The notes under the pieces are model-generated. The model saw only the letters and a list, made by a program, of their open reading frames with translations. It ran no database searches and was not told the origin of the DNA. Positions 53,085 through 62,585 of a stretch of DNA of 64,000 bases are shown in pieces. Made by a program: the position numbers and the translations under genes. This DNA is from Nothopassalora personata (Eukaryota > Ascomycota > Dothideomycetes > Mycosphaerellales > Mycosphaerellaceae), in NCBI GenBank assembly GCA_033816765.1, contig CM066299.1, forward strand, positions 124,001-188,000, in the 5' to 3' direction. How positions within the stretch are numbered: the stretch's first letter is position 1; each line of letters begins with the position of its first letter.

Positions 53085-56000
53085 TCGTAAGCTACGGAGA
53101 AGATAAAATTCTTTAACAACGACGGCAACTAGACAGATACGCTACTAATAGACTCCGAAGTTAGCGAGTAGAAGAAGAAGAGGAGTACTTATTCCTAGAC
53201 GAAGGAAGAGGAAGAAGCCTTAGTTGCTTCTTATAATATAAACAAGACTATAGGCTAGCAAAACAATGCCGCTATACACTTTAACGCGATACCGAGTTTC
53301 TAGGATAGACTAGTCTTAGCTAAGGCTCTCCGCAAAAGGCTAGTTTATATTTAAAAAAAAGACTAGGACTAAGCTATAGAGGTTCCTAGACCCTCTTACT
53401 ACGGACGAGGTTATTACGTTTCAAATTATAAATTTAAAAGTAGAACTATACGGCAAATTCTATTATAAGGCTATAGTAACCTATACTCGTCCTATGGATA
53501 ATAGGAATTCTAGTACTGGAACTTGATTTATAACTATATATCTACTTAGCTAAAAGGAAGAATTTAAGAGCTCTACGCTAGAGGAGTTTAGTAAAAAGGA
53601 CCTTATATCCTAAGGATACTATGCTAGGCAAGAGAGGAGTTTCTTAAACGTAATAAAGAAATACATATATAGTAAGATAGAATAGAACTTTCTAGGTTTC
53701 TATAGCTAGACTAGGAAAGCCGAGATTTATACTATAGTCAACGAAATAATCTAAGAAGCTGTTAGAACTCTCTAAGGATACAATTAATATATCGAGAAGT
53801 CTACGCTCTATATTAAAGTCAATAACGGCGTATATTAGGCATATAGGAATAGAAGCGTAAAACGCTACGTATTTAGAGTAGATAATAGAAATAAGAATAT
53901 ATTCCTAACTATAAGGGGCGGGCCCCTATTTCTTAGTATAGGCTGCGCCTATACGTTCGGATTGCTTTCCGACACCTTTTCTTCGGATAGCGTTCGACTT
54001 CCCCTTTCTTCTATATCGAACTTATTATATACTTTATAGAACTTTAGTATATACGTCGTTTACCCGTAATATTAAGTTCGATCTATTTAAATTAGCTAGG
54101 CACCTACTATTAAAGAGACGGGATACGTAATAACGTCGCCGGGTAGCGAGAACCCTAGGACTAGTACCCCGAATAAAAACTTCTAACTTATGCTTTAGCA
54201 ACTATACTAGCGATAGGAAGAGATGCAAGCCGAGTTAATTACAACGCGCGCCGCTTTAAAAGAATCGGAAGACGCTCAACGTTAGTTAATACCTATAGTC
54301 TCGCTACTAGTTTATAATAAGACGACTACTAGTAACCTAATAAGACAGTTACTATAGACGCTAAACGCCGCCGCGCCTACGTCGCGTACCGGAGAAGAAC
54401 CGTCGGGTCCTAGAGGTTAGAACCTACCTTCCAAGGACGGTAAGGTAGAGATATTCCGCGATTACTTCTTAAGGTTAAAGAGCTCCTTTAGAGTACGATT
54501 GTAAGGGTAGCCCATAGCTAACCCTTACATGTAATGCGGCTATGCCCGGCTTAGCATGCCGCACGTGACGCGTATGCGTACACTAGGAGACGCGCATAGC
54601 GTCGATAGAAGAAAGCAAGCTTTAGTTCATCTACGATTAGAAGATCGTAGGCGTGCTATACATTGCGACATCCCCTTGTAGCCTTATAGCCCTTACAACG
54701 ATCCGCCCTAAAACCGACGCTCTCTAACGAATATTACTAAGATACGATTAATAATACCTTACTAGCGAGAGAGCGTACTAGGATGCGGCATTTCTAGGAT
54801 AAGGGAGACGGTAAACTTAGGAAGGACCCCGTTGCTTTCTTTACGTAACTTAAGAAAGTCTTTAGTAATAGTAACGAGCGCGCTAAGTCTCTAGAGTAGC
54901 TTACTAAGATTAAATATACGAACGGTTAACCTTAGTACGATTACTAGATAAAATTCGACGGACTCCTACTAAGCGCTAGCGGAGAGAACTAGAGCGACGA
55001 CGCTAAGATTAGTTACTTACGTAATACCTTCTCGAACCCCGTTAGGATATATACGGCGGCTATACTAAAAAAGGAGGACTACTACGAGTTTACGGGTAAG
55101 GTCAAACGGATTATAACTAACCTTAAGGATATAGACTAGTTTAAAATAGCCTATAAGAGGTAGAAGGACAATAATAAGGACTCTAGTATAACTACTATAG
55201 TTACTACCCGTTCTTTTACGAGACCTACCGGTACCTAGGTATTACGGTTTAGTACGATAGTATTATAGTTCGGTACGATTATGCACGTAGAGGAACTTTA
55301 TTAGATAAGTAGACGAGTAGACGAGTAGATAAGTAGATAAGCAGTCGAGTAGTTAAGCTTAGTCTAATTAGTTACGCTAAGACATAGTACTATATAGACG
55401 ACGCTTCTTTACGAGTAGATAGGAGCCTCGTGCTTAACTTATTTTAAGTATACTACTATATACTGTTTAGGACTACTACCTTCTTAACGTTTAAGACATC
55501 TCTATAAAGATCTAAGCCCGGTTAGGATAATATATAGCAGTTCCTAACATAAGGTTAATGCCGATAGTAATACTATTATAGCACTAACCCGGATAAGCGG
55601 AGGCCGCTCTAGAAGTCGTAGAGACCGGAAGGAGGATAAGGGAAAGTAGAGAGTAAAATAGGTAGATACCGCTAAGAGAGATCGTAGGCGCTAAGAATAG
55701 CTCTACTTCCGCTATAGAGCGAGCGAACATTAAGTAAAGGAATGCCCGCACGCCGTAGTAGTTAATCCTACTAGGATTAATACGGCCTCGGTCGCGCCGA
55801 TCCTAGAGGACGACGGGTTTAAGTCGAATTCCGAAGAGGTAGGAAAAGACTAGCTCCTAGTTAAAAGCTAGAATTAGGAGATAAAGAAGCACTAGTAAAG
55901 GGGTAGAACGTAGTTAAGAGTTCTATAAACGGGAATCTTATATATACCGACGTACTTCTAAACGAAAGTTACGGAACGTTTACCCTTATCGATAAAGGAT

Positions 56001-56893
56001 ATATATACTACACTATAATTAACGGAGACCTAGCGAGAGGCCTCGGTCTTATATATATTAGTAACGAGAGCCGTAAGGCTATAGGGTTTACGAAAGCGAT
56101 ACGGAACTTAATCGAAGAAGTAGTCGCCTTCTATATAGAAATTGCCGGGATCTACTAGGTCGTTTATACTTACGTCGTACCTAATCTAGATTTCCCTATA
56201 ATTCTAGGGAACCTGTAGAAGGCGTGTAATTAGATCCGGACTATAACTAAAAAGCGCCGGTACTACTATAGCTTAGTAAAGAAATAGGTACCCGAAGGGC
56301 GTAACTACAAAGAACATAAGTCGGGTAAGCGTTTCGCTACGATTGTCGCGGTAACCGTAGAAGATATTAAGAAAGCCCTTAGTAAGAAGGAGCCGCCTAC
56401 GCGAGAGGAAGTTAAGAAGGGCTTACCTCTAGAACTTTAGAATATACTTCCGCTATTTTCTACTAGGGAAGTAGATAAACTAGCTCTATACCGCGGCGAC
56501 GTTAACTATAAGATCGAGATCCGGACGAAAGCCGACGGAAGCCCGGAACTATTACCCTAGGGACCGCTCTATAGTATATCTAAGGACGAGCTACTTATCC
56601 TCCGGAAGTTACTAACGGAACTATAGCGTAAGGGTTATATTCGCCCTTCTACCTTAGAAGCAGCGGCTCCCGTCTTATTCGTAAAGAAGCCCGGGGGAGG
56701 ACTTAGGTTCTACTACGATTATAGAGTACTAAACTCGATCACTAAGTAGGACCGTTATCCGCTACTATTAATCCCGGAAACTTTTCGGAACCTAGCGGGC
56801 GCTAGATAGATTACGAAGGCTAACGTTATTACTATATTTTATTACCTACTATTAACGACTAATAGGTTATGTTAACCTTAGGTTTAGAGGGGG
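53085..56893 (+). mobile_element. RIP-mutated Ty3/gypsy element, truncated in RT
   Basis: From about 53085 the DNA is nearly free of CpA and TpG while TpA and stop codons are abundant, the signature of RIP. Coding relics on the plus strand appear in the order expected: a zinc-knuckle-like 'LYFRYRASEH.VKECP' at 55701-55748, a protease-like 'TLIDKGYIYYTIINGD' at about 55980, and reverse transcriptase '[20 protein letters not shown]' with 'DRYPLLLIPETFRNLAGAR' at 56660-56830. RT then stops and a polypurine-like 'agaggggg' (56886-56893) and LTR sequence follow at once, so RNase H and integrase were deleted. It cannot encode protein. A solo LTR of another family is nested at 54500-54697. Confidence 0.8.
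54500..54697 (+). repeat. Nested solo LTR with 5-bp target duplication
   Basis: The 198-bp unit starts 'tgtaagggtagccc' and ends 'tatagcccttaca', with short terminal inverted repeats TGTAAGGG/CCCTTACA. It is flanked on both sides by 'acgat' (54495-54499 and 54698-54702), a perfect 5-bp target duplication. It interrupts the gag-like part of the host gypsy element and has been RIP-mutated with it. Confidence 0.8.
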
Positions 56894-57101
56894 TCCCTTA
56901 GGTCTAACTTGCCCTAATTTCATTTTAGTTTAATTAGACATTTAGGTAAGCTAGTAGGACCTAGTAGAGCTATTAAGATATATACTACGTAGTTAAGCAT
57001 TATAGACGTAGCATTAAGGAAACAATTCAATTTATACCTCTTAAGTAGAGGGTATAGGGGTTTAAGTCCGCTAATCCTCTTATTTATCTAGCTACTACTA
57101 A
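56894..57101 (+). repeat. LTR fragment in plus orientation, RIP-mutated
   Basis: Matches the reverse complement of about 58621-58420, that is, the first two thirds of the LTR of the right-hand element, with many C-to-T/G-to-A differences. It begins directly after a polypurine-like 'agaggggg', so it is the 3' LTR of the plus-strand element, cut off at about 57101. Confidence 0.7.
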
Positions 57102-57318
57102 TGTCTACTAACTACCCTATGTAGGCCTGTCCGAGTTGTGGTAGTATAGAGCGGTGCTTATGTAAGCAGGGGTATTTGCCGGTCCCGGGACCGTAAAACT
57201 AGGTTACGTAACGAGCAGCGTAGTAGCTAGATAAATAAGAGGATTAGCGGACCCTAAGCCCCTATGCCCTCTACTCGCGAGGTATGAATTGAATTGTTAC
57301 CTTAATACTACGCTTACA
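57102..57318 (-). repeat. LTR fragment in minus orientation, RIP-mutated
   Basis: Aligns base for base with 58298-58515 ('tgtctac.aac.accctatg' to 'acgcttaca') with many transitions. Together with 56894-57101 it makes an inverted pair that could form a hairpin with arms of about 85 bp (57019-57101 with 57216-57300). Confidence 0.75.
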
Positions 57319-58297
57319 ATGTTGCTAGAGTTAGTCGCAAAAGCGGTCTATAAGGCTTACGGACTTTACCTAAAGTAACCTAAGAAGTTTAGGGACTTTT
57401 AGAGGATCCTCGATAAAGCTACTAGTATCGTAGATAGTAAGGAGGGATAGAAAGCTATACATATAGATTTCCCTCTTACTTTACCTTAGCTATACCGCTT
57501 AGTCGTAAAGTAAATGCCGCGCCTTAAGCCTAAGATTAACACGCTTAAGAAGGCTACCTCTAGGACTGTTATTAATAATAACCTAATCTAGAAGGTAGCT
57601 AAGATAAGCATACGTGTATACTAGCGCGGTTGCGTCGCGGACGCGGGTGCCTTCTACCCGAGCGAGAATTAACGCTCTATATAACCGGATAGGCACGACC
57701 TAGATACTAAGCTATAGGTTTACGTAATGTAGCGTCCCCTATCGTAGAATCGCGAACAGTCTAAAGCGATAGATAGTTATTACTATAACTATAGTAGTTC
57801 GAAGCACTAGGCTAGTAATTGTAGGGCAATAAGGTCCTTAATATCCCGGGGCTACGTATACCTCCTCGCCCCGAATAACTAGTAGTATCTAGGAAAAGAA
57901 GGCGATCCGCGTCCTACTAAGTTTAACTTTCGGAGGGACTATAGTAAACCGAAACTGCTCTATATGCTCCCTCTACTCGAAGAACATTATAGACCGATCG
58001 AGTTTAGAAACTAGTATAAGATTCCCGTACTACGTAAGTAATAGATAGGTAGGGACTACACTAGGGTAACTAAGGTTACGCCTCCTAATTATTCTAAGCC
58101 CCCTCCTAACTTTAGGCATTTAATAGAGTATAGCCCTTAGGACGTACGGTCTAGCTAACCGGAGAAGGCTACTAGGACATATTAGGTCTTATTCGGAGAA
58201 AGTGAAGCGGAGTAGGCGATCGACTTAGGCAAACTTAACGAGTTTTCTACCTATCCTATATAGTCTAATAAAGTAAAAAGGAAGGCACCCGTAGTAA
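57319..58297. other. RIP-mutated DNA of unknown origin
   Basis: No CpA, stops in all frames. A plus-strand reading gives protein-like scraps such as 'NFRRDYSKPKLLYMLPLLEE' and 'TRTYQVLFGESEAE', so it was once coding. It lies between two LTR fragments of one family and may be gag or 5' sequence of that element. Confidence 0.5.
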
Positions 58298-58621
58298 TGT
58301 CTACCAACCACCCTATGTAGGCCTGTCCAAGTTGTGGTGGTATGGAGCGGTGCTTACGTAAGCAGGGGTATTTGCCGGTCCTGGGACCGGGAAATCAGGT
58401 CACGTGACGAGCAGTGCAGTAGCCAGATAAAACAAGAGGATTGGCGGACCCTAAACCCCTATGCCCTCTACTCGAGAGGTATGAATTGAATTGTTGCCTT
58501 GATGCTACGCTTACAATGCTCAACTGCGCAATATATATCTCAATAGCCATACCAGGTCCTGCTGGCTTGCCCAAATGTCCAATCAAACCTAAATGAATTT
58601 GGGCAAGTTGGACCCAAGGGA
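58298..58621 (-). repeat. 3' LTR of the minus-strand gypsy element
   Basis: Near-intact 324-bp LTR, bounded inside by a polypurine tract GGAGGGGGGGGG (58633-58622 on the minus strand) and outside by 'taatg' next to RIP-mutated DNA. Read on the minus strand it ends 'GGTGGTTGGTAGACA'. An imperfect 26-bp palindrome centred on 'ggtcctgggacc' (58370-58395) is followed by 'cacgtg' (58401-58406). Few RIP-type changes compared with the copy at 57102. Confidence 0.7.
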
Positions 58622-58633
58622 CCCCCCCCCTCC
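58622..58633 (-). other. Polypurine tract
   Basis: GGAGGGGGGGGG on the minus strand immediately inside the LTR edge, the usual primer site for plus-strand DNA synthesis in LTR retrotransposons. Confidence 0.65.
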
Positions 58634-59080
58634 AAACCCAAGGTCAACACAACCCATTAGTCGTCAATATATCCTCCCCCATTACGAACCTGTCCTCAGG
58701 TTCCAAAGCAGTAAGCCCGGGCATTATAGGTAGCTCAATTAGTCGCTGCAAGCTGAAGTGGTCTAGTAGCAGCACAGCAGCTCACCCTACCATTCAGCTT
58801 GACATACAAGATGTCAGGCAATCCGTGATGGTGACGTCAATAATCCGCGACTCGCGCCCGTCGCACTGCGTGGCCAGAAAGTGAGTCAAGGGAAGATAAG
58901 TGACCATAAGAAACAAGTAAGATCTAAGGACCAGAAGCACCCGTACCCGAAGCATCAACCAGAATCAGAACCGGAAACATAACCAGAACCAGAACCAGAA
59001 TCAGAACCAGAAACCCATAGGCTACAGCTGTAGCCGGAAATCAACCAGAAACCAGGAGCCCATAAACCCGCACCAACCAC
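58634..59080. other. 3' untranslated part of the element
   Basis: Between the stop of the 967-codon ORF and the polypurine tract. Contains the CCAGAA array at 58957-59012; otherwise nothing recognisable. Confidence 0.5.
58957..59012 (+). repeat. (CCAGAA)n-type hexamer array
   Basis: About eight imperfect units of 'ccagaa' and 'tcagaa' downstream of the accessory ORF. Confidence 0.8.
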
Positions 59081-61984
59081 TCAGTTCCACTCATTCTCAC
59101 ACAACTCCTTTGTCCAGACCCACTCGTTGTCGTGGCCAACACCAATCTCACTAGACGCGTCCCCAAGTGGCTGGTTGGTGAAGTTCCCATGGTAGTTGCG
59201 GAAGAAGCTCTCATCACGCCCTTCGCTTGTGAAGCACATCTGCTCGAGAGCAGTGACCAAGCTGAGCTGCTTGTCCATCAATTTCACAGCTCGGACGCGC
59301 CATTCATGCATCTTCTTGTGGAAGAGCTCCGAGTCTGGGCGGACCGCAGCATCAAGCCACCTTCTAGCATCAAGGATGACTTCGTTGTCGTTCCAGGACT
59401 TCAAACCCGCTAGGGCATCGGACAGGGGGCTGATGCCACTGAGGTGTACGGCCGCAGGGAAAGGGTGGCCAGGTACTGGGCGTCGATACTCAAACCCTGC
59501 AGCGCTCTCACTTGGCGTCTTGAAGTCACGATGGAGGTCCATCACCTGGTGCATGCTCCAGCTTCTCTGGAGTTCAAGATAGTCATCGTCGCGGATCGCG
59601 ATAAAGCAAGGGTCAATCTGACGCAGCGTCCTCTTGTGTGCGGCCTGCCTCATTGGAACGCCTGCAGTGGTCACCCGCATTTGCCCAGCGCTCAGGTCCT
59701 CTCTGAACCAGCTGATGCTGTTCTTGCTTAGGTAATTCTGAACCCCAACCGAGAAGAAACGCTTGAATCGGCCGTCTTCTATGCAGTCGTTGATCTGGCA
59801 CCACTGGATGAACTCTGCAGCATTCCCTTGCTTATGAAAACCGTGTAAAAACTCCGGCCCACTGGTGCCCTCTGAGTCAAGAGAGTACAGCATGTTGAGC
59901 CGGTTGCTAGTCCAGTAGTTTTCAATTTCGAGGTTCAAGTCGACCCCAGCATGCTGCACCATGGTGTTCGCATCACCCCCCTGATGAGCCCTGTCAAAGC
60001 TGAAAATCGTAGGCCTGGGGAAGGAGATGAACCGAGTGCAGTGTTGAGGGTGCAGCGCCACTTGCAAGAGCCACAGCCCGGGGTCTTGTCGCATGATCTG
60101 TTGGCTCAGAGAATACCACATGTTCTGGCAGACGCCGCCGTTGCTGACCTTGTTCAACTCTCGCAGGTGCCATCGGTACACGTCGAATTCTCGACTCATC
60201 ATCTCTCTGACTGTTTTAACCCGCGGCGCTAGTTCAGCGTCATTGTACCAGTACAGCATGTTGCCATTGATGTAGGTACCGGTGCTATCGAGATCGGCTT
60301 GGTCAGCTTCATCAATGCCAAATTTGTCGAGGATCTGATTGTAGTTGGCATGCGTGACGATGCCACTCGTGGTGCCGGCTTTGCCTCGAACACGGAGGCA
60401 GCCAAGCGGGTTGACAGTCTTCTGACCACGCTTGTCAGGGCGAAACCACGACCCATTCTTCACCTTGATAGCTGAAAAACTCTTGCCTTCAAAGAGCCAG
60501 TCTTGGACCTTGAGCGCGCGCTCACACAGGGTATTGGTGGTGATACCGGGATTCGTGACGAAGTGGAGGGCCTTGTGGCAGAAATCTCGGACATGCTGAT
60601 CGCACATCACAGCGCTAACCTTGCCATCCCTCTCAAGAACCTGCGAGACCGCATATTCGAGCATCTCAAGGCCCGCCATCCGGTGCTCAGGTAGCCAGTC
60701 AATGCCATCCACATCAATCGAGTTCCTGAACTTGATGCCACAGTACCGCTCATTGCAGGTGCAGTTGGCGCGCTTGATCCGGAGGGCCTCGTCTTCCTGC
60801 AGGATCTGATCCTTGAAGACTGATACATCCCTGATCACAGCCGAAGGTGACATGGTGAGTATCGGATTGCCACCCTCAGTCAGGGCCGGAGTGGATCGTG
60901 GGGTGCCAACCGGTGTACCCAGCGGACTGCCTTCGCGTATGGGTGCGCCGTCCAGCGTTCGGTTAGGCGAGGATTGAGCAGGCGCAGTCATGCCCTCACC
61001 TATGCTCTCGCTCATGCGGAGCTGCTCAAGTCGACTCGACTTGCGACCGCCTCTCGATGGGACTGCAGGCTGGGTAGAGGCTGGTGGAGTTGGCGTGGTA
61101 GTCTTTGCACGTCCTTTGCCTTTGCCACCCGGTGGTGGCTGAGTCTGTTGCTGGCCAGATGGTCCAGGTTGACCTGTGCTGTCCTCTGGGGACGCGGACT
61201 TCTCAGTGATAGTACCCTCCATGAAGTATGGAAGGCCATCCTCATAGACGGCTAGGCGGTGTCTTCTGATGATCTCCCTGCTCTCAGCCGACTGCGGATC
61301 AATGCTGCGTGCTTCAGCCTCCCTGTCGCACCGGGTAAGATCACCAGGCTCCAGAATTCGCTTGCGATCTATGCCCTTGCGGCCGATCCTCATACGCCAG
61401 ATCAATGCCCTCTGAACTCTGCCAACAGCCTTGCTGTAGTCTGGGTACTTGTTGATGAAGGCCGTGAACTGGCGGCGCCCACTGTCAGTGCTGCAAAGCT
61501 CGGAGATGACGCGTCGATCAAGAATCTTGTTGTCCATCTGCTGTGGCCAGTGGCGGGTAAGCGTGGCGCGAAGAGTCCTCTCTCGGTTACGAATCTCTGA
61601 ACCGGTCTTGCGAATCTTGCCGACGATGGGAAACAAGACATCGAGCTTCCTGTTACCAAGGAATTCATCCTGGTAGGTCTTGCCCATGCCGCTCTCAACT
61701 TCCTCGAAAAACAGGTCAACCCAGACGGAGCAGTCTTCGAACACCTTCTCGAAGCCCTTGCAGAAGTCCTTCAACACCTCAACCCGCTTCTGAGGACTGA
61801 GCTCTCGGAACATGACATTAGCGGCGGACTTCGGCGTGTTCGTGTTGGCAAGGACATGCTTGACGTTGTCCGGCAAGCGAAGGGACTCGAACAAGGTCTG
61901 AGGTGGGCGGGTGAGCCCAGTAACAGTGCTAGTGAGCGCTGTGCTCGGGCCAGCCGGGCGTGACGATGGACCAGCTGAAGCCAT
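59081..61984 (-). CDS. 967-aa accessory ORF of gypsy element, function unknown
   Basis: An intact intronless ORF from ATG 61984 to TGA/TAA-type stop at 59081. Residues of about 1-240 are ordered and mostly helical ('DNVKHVLANTNTPKSAANVM', 'ERTLRATLTRHWPQQMDNKI', 'RVQRALIWRMRIGRKGIDRK'). Residues 260-380 are disordered, rich in Pro, Ser and Gly with basic 'GGKGKGRAK'. A Cys cluster 'RANCTCNERYCGIKF' (about 405-420) opens a large globular C-terminal half of 550 residues that includes 'FISFPRPTIFSFDRAHQGGD', 'NTMVQHAGVDLNLEIENYW', 'SGPEFLHGFHKQGN' and 'DPCFIAIRDDDYLELQRSW'. The His/Asp-rich part near 'QHAGVDLN' might be a metal site, but I recognise no family. There is no transmembrane segment, signal peptide, RT, integrase or chromodomain. 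Its position 3' of integrase and within the LTR makes it part of the element. Confidence 0.8.
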   Translation of the reverse strand: MASAGPSSRPAGPSTALTSTVTGLTRPPQTLFESLRLPDNVKHVLANTNTPKSAANVMFRELSPQKRVEVLKDFCKGFEKVFEDCSVWVDLFFEEVESGMGKTYQDEFLGNRKLDVLFPIVGKIRKTGSEIRNRERTLRATLTRHWPQQMDNKILDRRVISELCSTDSGRRQFTAFINKYPDYSKAVGRVQRALIWRMRIGRKGIDRKRILEPGDLTRCDREAEARSIDPQSAESREIIRRHRLAVYEDGLPYFMEGTITEKSASPEDSTGQPGPSGQQQTQPPPGGKGKGRAKTTTPTPPASTQPAVPSRGGRKSSRLEQLRMSESIGEGMTAPAQSSPNRTLDGAPIREGSPLGTPVGTPRSTPALTEGGNPILTMSPSAVIRDVSVFKDQILQEDEALRIKRANCTCNERYCGIKFRNSIDVDGIDWLPEHRMAGLEMLEYAVSQVLERDGKVSAVMCDQHVRDFCHKALHFVTNPGITTNTLCERALKVQDWLFEGKSFSAIKVKNGSWFRPDKRGQKTVNPLGCLRVRGKAGTTSGIVTHANYNQILDKFGIDEADQADLDSTGTYINGNMLYWYNDAELAPRVKTVREMMSREFDVYRWHLRELNKVSNGGVCQNMWYSLSQQIMRQDPGLWLLQVALHPQHCTRFISFPRPTIFSFDRAHQGGDANTMVQHAGVDLNLEIENYWTSNRLNMLYSLDSEGTSGPEFLHGFHKQGNAAEFIQWCQINDCIEDGRFKRFFSVGVQNYLSKNSISWFREDLSAGQMRVTTAGVPMRQAAHKRTLRQIDPCFIAIRDDDYLELQRSWSMHQVMDLHRDFKTPSESAAGFEYRRPVPGHPFPAAVHLSGISPLSDALAGLKSWNDNEVILDARRWLDAAVRPDSELFHKKMHEWRVRAVKLMDKQLSLVTALEQMCFTSEGRDESFFRNYHGNFTNQPLGDASSEIGVGHDNEWVWTKELCENEWN

Positions 61985-62585
61985 GATAACTAGGATTCAC
62001 TATCAGTGAGATCGTAAGAGCTGGCTATCTCGTGGTGCCACTCTGGAGTGTTGGTAAGCTTTGAAAGCTTGGTATCGGGGTGGGCTTTGAAGGTCAAGGT
62101 CGTGAAGAGAGAGAGGCCAGAGAACCGTCTGATGTGTGGTGGTAGGTGGATGTGTTGGTGGTTCTGGTGATGGTGCTAGTGTTTGAAGAAAAAGAGAGGA
62201 AGTAGCAGGCAGAGAGCTGCGCTTAAGGATGCCTCTCAGCGTATGTCCCTGTGACCGTTGCAAGGCAGCAGCGCCGAGACCGGTCTCATAAGTGGCAAGA
62301 GCAGTGCCATTGAGATCACACTGAAGGTCCGATGGCCCTGCATGTGACCGAAAACCAGTGCTGGTGACCACCTAGGTGAGCATTCGGCAGGGGGCATGCC
62401 ACGCTGTCACGTGATCCGATTTACCGGTCCCGGGACCGGTAAATGTGACTCTACTAACTGAGGTCCAACCAAGGCAAGAACACCCCATGAAGTGAAGTCC
62501 AGATAACCGAATCGGCTTAACAAACTGAAGGGCATGCGCAACACATGCCTAAGGGAAGTGAACTCCGTACGCCATTGCCAACTGA
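61985..62585. other. Spacer between pol and the accessory ORF
   Basis: A minus-strand frame at 62003-62371 has no recognisable content. A perfect palindrome with LTR similarity lies at 62419-62444. This spacer probably contains the promoter and leader for the accessory ORF. Confidence 0.5.
62405..62446. promoter_or_regulatory. Perfect 26-bp palindrome resembling the LTR core
   Basis: The palindrome 'atttaccggtcc/cgggaccggtaaat' (62419-62444, split here at its centre) with neighbouring 'gtcacgtgat' (62405-62414) matches the LTR block at 58370-58406 ('atttgccggtcc', 'ggaccgggaaat', 'cacgtgac') in the opposite orientation. A perfect dyad plus a CACGTG-type E-box is what a homodimeric regulator would bind. 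It lies 420 bases upstream of the accessory ORF's ATG, between the two genes of the element. Confidence 0.55.

Noticed and set aside
53085..58297. CRISPR-like or centromere-like AT-rich satellite
   Set aside because: There is no regular repeat spacing; the bias is explained by RIP of recognisable retrotransposon coding sequence.
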